Position numbers and translations under genes: made by a program. Below are positions 55,486 through 64,000 of a DNA stretch of 64,000 nt, piece by piece (position 1 is the stretch's first letter; the number at the start of each line of letters is the position of its first letter). Below the pieces are notes generated by a model. It had not been told where the DNA came from and searched no databases. It saw only the letters and a list, made by a program, of their open reading frames with translations. This DNA is from Lepraria neglecta (taxonomy: Eukaryota > Ascomycota > Lecanoromycetes > Lecanorales > Stereocaulaceae): positions 3,727,501 through 3,791,500 of the forward strand of contig CM065646.1 of NCBI GenBank assembly GCA_033220425.1. The letters are read 5' to 3'.

Positions 55486-55795
55486 GGCCTGTATACAAGT
55501 GGGTCCGGAGGTGAGACAAAGCGCGTTGGACCTCAGCCTGCTTCAGGCGGAGCTGTAGACGAGCTCGACTTTTCTGGTAGCATCTCTCACTCGAGTTCAA
55601 ATCACCGCCTGTACTCGAAGCAAGATAACAGTGTAAGAGTGCTGATCTGATAGCGAGTGGTGGAAGTCGAGCGGCGCAGTGGGGGCCATAAAATTGCCCC
55701 GCTGGCAATCGTCACGATCTGAACTCTTGCCTCCTCTCTTACACACACCATCTATCTCCAGAGAACTCAGGAGTTCGTCTCCCCGTGCTGCAGCC
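55486..55795. promoter_or_regulatory. Divergent promoter HbrB-like / Gon7
   Basis: 310 bp between the two start codons must hold both promoters. The sequence is mixed, with a CT-rich stretch (TCTTGCCTCCTCTCTTACACAC at 55724-55745, given here only as position) just upstream of the Gon7 start. No specific factor site was recognised. Confidence 0.5.
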
Positions 55796-56098
55796 ATGGT
55801 TCCAGCTCCAGACCAACCAGCGTCTACGTCAAGCCTCCAAGCATCCTACACAAGCCCGACCTCCTCCATGACCTTCTCCCGCCCGCTACCCTCAGCCTCG
55901 GTCGCCTCTACAAAAGAGAAAACCCAATACTTGTCAGCGCTACGCAAATCGGTGGTACAGCTACAAGAGGATGTCAATGGGTTTCTGACTACGAAGATGG
56001 AGGAGGATAAGGCTTTGGCTGCCAGTGCTGGGATGAAGGCAGATGACAAGGTGGAGGAGGAAAACTATGGGGACGAGAGAGTGGAGGACGAAGGCTGA
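55796..56098 (+). CDS. GON7: EKC/KEOPS subunit Gon7
   Basis: Small acidic subunit of the KEOPS complex, which makes the t6A modification of ANN-decoding tRNAs. 100 aa from ATG 55796. I prefer this start over the longer open frame from 55679 because the fungal family begins with a short Pro/Ser/Ala region. Conserved features are SYTSPTSSMTFSRPLP, STKEKTQYLSALRKSVVQLQEDVNGFLTTKMEEDK and a highly acidic tail. These are the Gon7 hallmarks. Convergent with the Vps39 gene. Confidence 0.82.
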   Translation: MVPAPDQPASTSSLQASYTSPTSSMTFSRPLPSASVASTKEKTQYLSALRKSVVQLQEDVNGFLTTKMEEDKALAASAGMKADDKVEEENYGDERVEDEG

Positions 56099-56289
56099 GG
56101 AGGAAGACCACACTGCCTGAATCTGGAATGTTTGCAGTCGAACAGTTATGGTGTACCAAAATTGCAATTGGGGGTATCTGAATACAACATTGAGGTCTAC
56201 AGCAGCCAGCCAACGATTCGCATGTCGAAGCTACATTGAATCTCCTTGCAACAAGCTCAGCCTTAATCCACACAGTTTTTGCTTCGCTG

Positions 56290-59200
56290 TTACCGAGCCG
56301 AGCAGCCGTAATGGACCACAGTGTTGCTGTAACAGCCCCGAATCAGCATAGTCCTGATCTGAGCACAAGGGCCGGGGACTGGACATACTCAGGAAGAACC
56401 TTGATAGCGCTGCCTCCAAACCGCTTATAGCAGACACCACAAACTCGTTCTTCAGTGATGATAACCCTCCGATTTTTGCCACTGTTGCCTCCTGCTAAAC
56501 CATCACCCAGACGCACCTTGGCCTCTTCAGCGAACGCAAGAGTACTCCTCATACCCGCGACTATTCGCCCTTCGTTGACGACAGTGTTCGCCGAGCGTAT
56601 TCTGCCTTGGAAGTACGATTCGAGCTCTTTGATGGGGAGGCTTTCAGGGATCAGGTTCAAGGTGGAGGAGGCTGGCATGCGTGCACCGTGCTTGGCAAGG
56701 ATGTTGAGCGCTGGTCCCCATTGGGGCTTGTGTGGTGGCGGTGGGGAGACATAAAGGGAAAGCAGCGTGTGGTATATCGAGGGAGGCGCGTCTTCGGGGT
56801 CTGCAGTCGGCGATCGGCCAGACTGCGTGGGCGTTGTGGCTTGAGACGTTTCGCTTAGGTAGATTTGGTTGCAATATCTAAGGAATTGTTAGCATAGGAT
56901 CCGAGACAATCAAAATCACTTAAGCTCACTCCTCGGCTTTTTCCGCGTCTTGCAGCTGGAAGACGTAGATGTCTAAGGCTTGCTTGTGCTGACCCATGTT
57001 ACTGAGTACGATGGCCCTTGCTTCATAAAGATTCGGATCTGACATGCATGGTCAGCAGCAGCTCACACCGAGATTAGAATATGGAGGCAATGACTTACTA
57101 TCTTTCGGCAGCTGACCAAGCGCTCTGTATGCCTGATAGTTACGACTGGTCTTCAAGAAGTCGAGTGTCTTTTCTTTCCACCTTGCCCGTTCATCATCGT
57201 TCTCGAAATCATTCGACTTGAGCCCATCGATGTAGATATTGACCAGCCTTTGATGAAAGTCTGGCGTTGTATCATTGAGCTCGTGGATGATATGCTCAAG
57301 GTACTTCACAGCGAGCTTCTTGTCAATTTTCTCCAGGAATTCAAGTACTGGCAATCGTGGCAATGTCTCAGCATTCTCTGTATCTGCCATGAACACATCC
57401 ATTCCAAGCTCGGGGTTTCGCCGCAACGGCCACTCGGCAAACTGTAGTATGAGGTCAATCTGCTCTGGCGGAAGATTCTGTAAGTATGATACAGTCCTCT
57501 GAGATCCTGCGAGCTGAGGAGCAGCTTCATTGATCGTATCGACATCTCCGAACCTCTTCAGCAATTCCAAGGCTTGGCGATGAAGTTTCTTGCCATAGAA
57601 GAAGTCCACAAGATCATTGTATCGACCGGCCTCGATGAGCTTCTCGTTCACTACGTCTGGATCACAGAAGTTATCGATGCGAAATAGCGGTCCAGCGAAA
57701 GACGGGCTGACGAACATGTAGACACGGAATAACGTGGAGTCTACCATCTTCGCCGTCTGGAGTAGCTCTTCCTGATCTGCTAATGCGTCGATTGATTTCT
57801 TACCGAGTAATGCTGCAATTTCTAAGTTGTCTGACTGGCTCATGGCGTCCAGTACATCAGCTTTTACGCGTCCATCAGGGTCCAATACTTTCTTCATCCT
57901 TGTCCTGGCTGACACGAGAAAGCCTCGTAGCTCCTCGGAAGCGGTCTTGAGATCTTTACCTTCTACGATATTCATCAGTACACGGATCCAATTGAGTTCG
58001 CCTCAAGATCTTACTTACCTAGTTCCCTAGTCTTGTCAGAATGTCCACTGGCCTCGGTAGTATCCGTAGCGCTGCCTTTCCTTGACGATATAAATGACGT
58101 TCCCTCCTCGGAAGGATGCTTACTCTCAGATGCACCATGTGCATCAGACAGAGCCTCATGTTGGCCATGCTTTTCGGGACTGGGAGACAATGCTGAGGCG
58201 TTACCAGCGATGAAGGGAGGATAAAGCCTAATGACTCTCTCTGGAGGCGCCGATACATCGGTGAAGAGATCAATCGAGTCCCGATATCTACGCTGGTCGA
58301 ACAGATGTTGAGCCTTCAACATCTTGACCTCACGCATTCGACCTGCTTTGTCCTTTAGAAGGGCATTATCTAGCATACCTAGTAGACTGATGGCTTCGTC
58401 TAGCCTTCCTCGGTCCACTAAAGTATCAATCTGCGAATCGTAGTCCTGAGCTTTCGTTCTCCAGATGCAGCGGTCACTGAGCACGAGAAACCCTTGACCA
58501 GCATTTGCTAAGCTTGCACTAGACTGCGGTATATGAAGCTGGTTTGCGGAGGAGAGTGGTATTGTTTGGAGAAGACTCAGAGTCTCTGGGTTCCTGACTT
58601 CGAGCGTGCCTTTGGCCGACTGAAGGGCGAGTAGATACGGATATGAGTAGCCAACGGCTTCAGGGGCGACGGACCATGGTATTTGACGCCGTCCAAGAGA
58701 GCTACCATCTGTATCAATGAAGAGCGTATTGATGTCTCTTGCAAGTAGGATTTTTCCCTCCCCTAGCCGTGTTGCAAGTGGCGAGGGGGCACTCATCCCC
58801 AGGTAGCTCATACTGGCCACGCCAGCCCCAGAGAAACGTCCTCCATCCTGACCTGGTGCTCCACCGATGCTGCCAGGGCCCACAATGTCCGTGACGCCCG
58901 AGCTTTCAACATCAACTAGGACGTAGCTCGAGTTGAGACCAGCGATGAGTCGTGTATCAGTAGCCCATGTCAACGACTTGATACCGGTGACCAGTGTGAT
59001 CTCAGACGTATCCCGTGAAAGCTCGCCATCCTTCCACGTCCACAGTATGAGCCTCCTTTTAATAGCCACCGCAAGCCGGGATACTACACTCCCATCGCTT
59101 CCGGGGCTAGAAGTCACAGCAAGAGTGCTTGCCCCCTTTGCCTTGATCAATGTCTCCTGTAGTTCGTAGCTCTGTAGGTTGTGGACGTACACCTGGCTGT

Positions 59201-59566
59201 TCGAAAGAGACAGGAGGATCTTGGCTTCCTTGACTATGGCCAGCTGTTCGACCTTGTATTTCGAGAACTTCTCTTGCTCGCGCAGCAGATCAACGGGTCT
59301 GGCCCCTGACTGGGACACTGGCCTATCCTCGGCAGCAGTACTGCCATCCTGGTGGTTTGGGTCGTCAACGGGCTCGTTGACTCGGTAGATTCGAAGGCTG
59401 CCTGTGTTTAGGCCGACGAGAAGACGGTCGTCTACAAGACATCGTTAGTAAAGTCTCCTAGGTGTCCTAAGGCATGACGAATACCATATGCATGCACGGA
59501 CTCGATCTTGGACTTGTCTCTTGGCTTGAGCTCGACGATTGACCGAGCTGTAAAGGCCGACAACAT
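56290..59566 (-). CDS. VPS39: HOPS subunit Vps39/Vam6
   Basis: Vps39/Vam6 of the HOPS tethering complex, needed for fusion of late endosomes and other membranes with the vacuole. Six exons on the minus strand: 59566-59485, 59431-58019, 57962-57099, 57038-56930, 56877-56389 and 56326-56290; introns 53, 56, 60, 52 and 62 nt. All exons join in frame; product 997 aa. The N-terminal CNH (citron-type beta-propeller) region includes HAYG-DDRLLVGLNTG, LAVTSSPG, KRRLILWTW and DTRLIAGLNSSYVLVD. The middle has clathrin-repeat-like helices (YNDLVDFFYGKKLHRQALELL, LQNLPPEQIDLIL). The C-terminal zinc-like domain has ITEERVCGVCYKRFGGS and, from the last exon, PDNTVVHYGC. Without the last splice the end would read VLPEYVQS, which loses the conserved HYGC. 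Confidence 0.93.
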
Positions 59567-60260
59567 GGTTTTAGGCGGGGCCTCAGCCTTTAAGGTGCGC
59601 GTGTAGTTTGTAATCTAGGGACCCAAAGCGTCTCCATCTTGGCTGCTACGGGTGCGAGACCGGTCTCTCGGATAGTGAATAGGGCCAAGGTGTTTGATGT
59701 TGAGAGTTAAGGCAGCAGGCGTCAGCTTAGAAATGAATCCTTACGAAATCTTTATCTGATCATGATTTGCTGTTGTTGGACAGAATAATTTAGAATGTAG
59801 AGTTGCTCATGTTTTCATGGGCCCTATGTAGTCCACTATATGCCTCTTCAAACACAATAAACTCTTCATGTTGCCATCTCCACATATGACCAACCTAAAC
59901 CCCCATAACAAGATATCCAATCGTGCCAGAGATGGCGTTGTGGCTCCATAGATGCCAAATAAAATCAACAACGCCTCGAACAGATCCATCCGCTAAATTT
60001 TTGACAATCGAAGCCAGATTATCTGGGTATCAAATACTGCATCTCGCAAGAAAACGCCAGAGAACTCCTGTATTGACTCTGCCGAATCATCGAGCACTTT
60101 CTTCGAATTAAGTCTAACAAAGACTCTTAGTAATCGCTTTAGAAGTTGATGGCGGAATTGTTTTCCTTCCTTCCTGCTAGGCGGAGTCGTTGATGAAACT
60201 AGCAGCAGGCGAGAAGTCGTTAAGCCAAGTTTTCTGGCCTACGCCTCTAAAGGGGAATGA
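59567..60260. other. Intergenic, nothing seen
   Basis: Promoter of the Vps39 gene and 3' flank of the next minus-strand gene. No supported coding. Confidence 0.45.
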
Positions 60261-61190
60261 TCAATACCGTTGTGTACTGTCGAGCTCCATTGGAGGCTTT
60301 GGGTTTGAAGGGAGTTCTGCAGCGAATTGCGGTGGATTTTGATAACACGGAGCGGGAGCGATGTACGAATTGCGCGCCTTCGGATTCAGAGGCGCGACAT
60401 AAGCTGATGTTCTGTAGTCTTGGTACCCAGCATTGTAGTAAAACTGGTTTTCTCCACTGTAGCGACTTCCTTGACTCGATAGGGCCGGGTGGCCAGTATA
60501 AGGGCCGCCGAGTGGAGGTGACGTTGGAGTAGACTGGATGGGCTTGTCGACTGGATATGGTGCGGGTGCGCTTCCACAAGGGGAAGCCATCTGGGAATGG
60601 TAGTCGGGTGGGTATTGGTCGCGGAGGTGTAGCTGCTGCGCAAGGTCGCTGTTGTGCAATTGGGCTTCGATGAGATGTGCTTTTTCGACCAGCCTGTTCA
60701 CCAACGTTGTGTGTGCCTTTTTCGTCGTCCCTCTCACAAATTTGGTCATCGCGAAATTGCATTTCATGTCCACGTCTTCTCTTAACCATAGTCCTGTCTT
60801 AGGTACACCCAATCCTATCTCGACTGGTGCTATCGGCTCTCCTGGTAATGATCCTCCAAGAGTCCATCTACCCTTCATGTTCAAGCCCATTGGTGCGTAG
60901 ATATGGGTCTGTAAGCCGTCTGGAAGATCGTGGAAGCAGCCGTTGAATGTGACACTGCCCGAATAGAGTCCACCGGGCAGGTAGTTGACTTTGTCGGTCA
61001 CCGAATACCATTTGCAATTAAACTCTTCTGGGGTCGCTTCCGGAGGAGGTTTGATAGGATGGCGCTCCGTTACCAACGGGTTGAGATCTATCATAGCAAA
61101 ATGATCATGCAGCGTTTCGAGGACCGTTTGCCGTGAGATGCCAGCAGGGAGGGCAGTCACTGTGGTGAAGTTGGTTCGTTTCGACATCAT
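60261..61190 (-). CDS. DUF7053-type conserved protein
   Basis: Conserved fungal protein of unknown function, 309 aa, single exon. I start at ATG 61190 (MMSKRTNFTTVTALP); the open frame reaches 61241, but the extra residues look non-conserved. The N-terminal 180 residues form a compact START-like or ligand-binding-like unit by pattern (LPAGISRQTVLETLHDHFAMIDLNP, CKWYSVTDKVNYLPGG, FHDLPDGLQTHIYAPMG, KGRWTLGG, LGLWLREDVDMKCN in segments, MTKFVRGTTKKAHTTLVNRLVEKA). The rest is Pro/Tyr/Ser-rich and disordered. The DUF number is given from memory; the fold suggestion is inference. Confidence 0.7.
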   Translation of the reverse strand: MMSKRTNFTTVTALPAGISRQTVLETLHDHFAMIDLNPLVTERHPIKPPPEATPEEFNCKWYSVTDKVNYLPGGLYSGSVTFNGCFHDLPDGLQTHIYAPMGLNMKGRWTLGGSLPGEPIAPVEIGLGVPKTGLWLREDVDMKCNFAMTKFVRGTTKKAHTTLVNRLVEKAHLIEAQLHNSDLAQQLHLRDQYPPDYHSQMASPCGSAPAPYPVDKPIQSTPTSPPLGGPYTGHPALSSQGSRYSGENQFYYNAGYQDYRTSAYVAPLNPKARNSYIAPAPCYQNPPQFAAELPSNPKPPMELDSTQRY

Positions 61191-63743
61191 GAAAGCGGAT
61201 AGGTGGTTAGCAGTTGGAGAGAGTCCTCGAGTCGTTTGCAAGCAGCGTTCAAGCGGGGAGTCGAAGGATGAGTATTCTGATATCTGAAAGACGCGGACGA
61301 TGGCTCACATATCAGTCATCTGGTATTACCGAGATTGCAGCTATTATTAGTCAATAAAAATAATCTCACCGCGCCAGACTGGAGAGTATTTTTGGGACGA
61401 GGGGTTGATGTAATGTTGGAGCCGTAATCTTTTAGGCCAGCCGCGAGGCGGCGTCGGCCCAAAATCCCACCTTGATTATGAACCTAGTTCCAGTGAACGA
61501 GGTCTCAGGTCGCATGTTTGACCACCAGGACTTTAGCGCATCAGTACTCCTCGTACTCGTCGTTGGACTTTTTCATTTGAGGTATGCAAAACAGGTCTGG
61601 ATATTATTTATTTGCATTGGGCAGTTCTCGATTCTGATTCCCAATCTTTACCTCTAATACCAGAGACTGAGGAGACAACCTTGCGACTTCCCATGGCATC
61701 AAACTAAGAAACTGTCTCTTTCTTTGGCAAGTTCGATCCGTGAGAGGCATTGATAGGAAATTAAATAAATCAAATAATCTTTCGACAGACAGCACAGAGG
61801 AAACTACTAGAGATAATGATAATTATTCTTGGCCTAGGGTGAACTTCGAGGCTATAAATAGACATGAGTCTAGATCCCGAAGGTTGGCTTGGCTTGGCTA
61901 CAGCATCAGCAAGCATCATTTCGCATCCAGAAAGCTGTGGTTATCTCTCCTTACCGTGTCTCGAGAAATTGCCAGAATTCCAGCTCCTCGCTCTCCGCTG
62001 ACTGGCATGAACCGCCCCTGATTGTTATCCTGAATGTCGGATACCAGCTACATCGTTATTGCAAATATTCCACTCCTTGCCCTGAGGCCGGAAAACAGGT
62101 CCTTACTTCACTCGACTTATATCAAGCTGCTTCCTACATCTTTAGCTAAAGCCACGCTGGCAGCGGAAAATGCATGCTAATATACGTCGAACAGCCGGGG
62201 GATGAGGACAGTGATATTGGCATTGAGCAAGATTATCTCAGGCGGCCATGCGTCACTGCTAGAACACCTTATCAACATCGTCTCCGGCGAAGCCTCTGAG
62301 GCAAGTAACCTGCGTGCGAGAAATGGAATTGAATTATCTTGAGGGTGGGTGATGCAACAAGTCAGATGGGCCGCATGATTGGAAACACACAGCAGCTGGA
62401 GCGGGTGGCCTGTTTCATAACAAACAATATCTGACACCATTCTCTCTAGACCAAGACTACCAGCAGATTTCCACCTTGACCGAGTTACGATCTTGGTATA
62501 GTGAGGTCGTTATCGACCTTCAATTTTCAGGACGATGGCGATGAGCAGGGATAGAACAGGCAGAACTTTAGTTCACTGAGATGTTGGCCAATAACTTGCT
62601 ACTGGTGTGACCAACGAGTAGAATTAAACAGCCGACAGAGTAAATCATACGCTGAGATTTTTGGAAGATGGAATACACTACATAAAGCTGGCATCCGATT
62701 GCCTGACCAGCAGCTATCCTTTGCGATGTAGCACGAAGTAACCGAGTTTGACCTGATCACATATCAAGGTGGCAGCAATCGAATCAGCGGAGAGCAGGTA
62801 TCCTTGGCAGTGAATCCGGGAGCAATAGCCGTCTTTTACTCAACTAGACCATCTCCTCATCTCCGCCACCTCCTCCTGCGCCACCAAGAGAAATACCAGA
62901 GCTGGCAGTGTCTCCGCTGCCACCTCCAACCCCCAACATCACCAGTGTTGGAGCCGACTGAGATTCCGTCGGGATTCCGCCACCATGGTTTCCGCCTCCA
63001 TTTCCACCTGTGGCTCCGGGGGAAACTTCCGCCTACAGTTTCTCCTTTGGCTTACGAGGGATTTGAGCCCTGACTACCGCTGGCCCCCAAATTCCGTGGG
63101 GAACATCTTCGAGATCAATATGGTCAGGCAGCTTGCGTAGGAACAGCGAAGGCGGATAGTATTAGAAAGAAGCAAGGGCTCTGGTTCTTTCCAGGGTATG
63201 GAAAGCTCACCACTACGCCTTTCTGTACTTTTCCCGCTGTCAAGTGATAAAACTGCAGCTGATATCTAGAGATGTATGGTTCCAGACGACCAAGCTGGCC
63301 ATCGAAATGTCCAGGATCTATGTGGGAAGAGTGCCATCCGCCTTGTATCACGCTGGACATTTGTTTCAAAATGTTCAAGGCAGGTGGGCTGACGGCCATG
63401 TGTGACACGACGAAGCTCATTCGGTCACACTCTAAGACGAGTGCATGACACTAGAATAAACGCGTGCACGGCGAATATTGCACTTAGAGCCTTTTATTTA
63501 AATGTCTGTTTCATTGATTGAAAATAAGGTAAATGGCGCTGTCAACCTTGGGCCCTAGTGATATTCCATTGGTTCAAACATCAGCACACACGATATCATC
63601 ACAATCCCCACATGACTTCAGGGAAAACTGATAGCCTTTAGTTACATCTAACAGCAGTAAATCATGCCATCCCCACGTGTCGCACTTATTTGCCAGCACG
63701 CCAAACGATATCTCTGTATCCTGCCCACTTCTACTGTGCCTCT
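61191..63743. other. Gene-poor end of window
   Basis: No gene recognised in 2.5 kb. Short frames (for example minus 62177-62440, plus 62804-63073) are balanced but have no family resemblance and no supporting splice signals. Confidence 0.45.
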
Positions 63744-63922
63744 CCATCTTCCGATTTGCGATCCAACGCAAATCTGCTCAATCGGAGATTTCCATGTGAC
63801 TTGAGGTCTGTACCATCGGAAATTTTCATGTGACTTGAGGTCATTGGAGAATTCACTTATACAAATTGCATCTTCCGATTTGCGGCCCAAAGCAAATCTG
63901 CTCAATCGAAGAATTCATTCAT
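63744..63922. repeat. Duplicated palindromic element
   Basis: Composite repeat. GATTTGCG (63753-63760) and CGCAAATC (63767-63774) form a perfect 8-bp inverted repeat with a 6-nt loop. A second copy has GATTTGC (63877-63883) and GCAAATC (63892-63898). Both are preceded by CATCTTCC and followed by TGCTCAATCG. Between them ATCGGA(G/A)ATTT(T/C)CATGTGACTTGAGGTC is repeated (63781-63808 and 63815-63842). GAATTCA(C/T)T(T/C)ATACAAATT also occurs twice. Confidence 0.85.
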
Positions 63923-64000
63923 ACAAATTACCCCACTCCCGACTCCGATTTCCTTGAAGTTACTCCGTCTCGTGCCACCTTAAGACTCAAACTTAATCTC

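Overview
The window is nuclear DNA of a filamentous ascomycete (Pezizomycotina; probably a dothideomycete, which is an inference). The evidence is frequent 47-64 nt introns with GT(A/G)NGN donors, CTAA(C/T)-like branch sites and AG acceptors, typical fungal gene sets (dynactin p150, an alpha-beta fused tryptophan synthase, a TORC2 HbrB subunit, Gon7, a peroxisomal PXA-type ABC transporter), and low gene density with decayed genes between conserved blocks. No gene names were looked up; all assignments come from reading the sequence and from memory of the families.

Layout. 1-2.8 kb: 3' part of the dynactin p150 gene. 2.8-9.6 kb: gene-poor stretch with a duplicated unknown gene (one broken copy, one open copy) and several coding-looking fragments. 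9.6-16.4 kb: conserved block with an HSL-type alpha/beta hydrolase, a PXA2-like ABC half transporter and, on the minus strand, a 6-phosphofructo-2-kinase/fructose-2,6-bisphosphatase. 17.8-18.9 kb: minus-strand C2HC zinc-finger protein. 19.8-24.6 kb: relics of a prenylcysteine oxidase gene, a protein kinase gene and an ankyrin gene, placed end to end. 25.0-25.5 kb: an intact secreted guanyl-specific ribonuclease. 26.8-29.7 kb: two possible small secreted proteins, a diverged direct repeat and a LURP-one-related pseudogene. 30.7-33.1 kb: tryptophan synthase, four exons. 34.2-36.8 kb: a BTB-domain gene with two in-frame stops in its first exon and a conserved unknown gene. 38.3 kb: BLOC-1 subunit 1 homologue. 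39.3-41.2 kb: kinase relic.

41.2-50.6 kb is the most unusual part: at least six tandem, same-strand copies of one unrecognised gene family. They share a W-[ST]-x-N-x-W-V-[IV]-G motif and an L-x-L-[DN]-[LF]-x-x-A-Y-[AG] motif. One copy is fully open, two are broken only by a single extra A in an A-run, and three are truncated or heavily broken.

51-61.2 kb returns to conserved genes: an unknown LPAELR-motif protein, an HbrB-like TORC2 subunit divergent from the KEOPS subunit Gon7, the six-exon HOPS/Vps39 gene (997 aa after splicing) and a DUF7053-type protein. 61.2-64 kb has no recognised gene but contains a duplicated palindromic element.

The conserved genes are unrelated housekeeping functions (transport, glycolytic control, Trp synthesis, TOR signalling, tRNA modification, vacuolar fusion), not a pathway cluster. 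The interest lies in the accessory islands between them.
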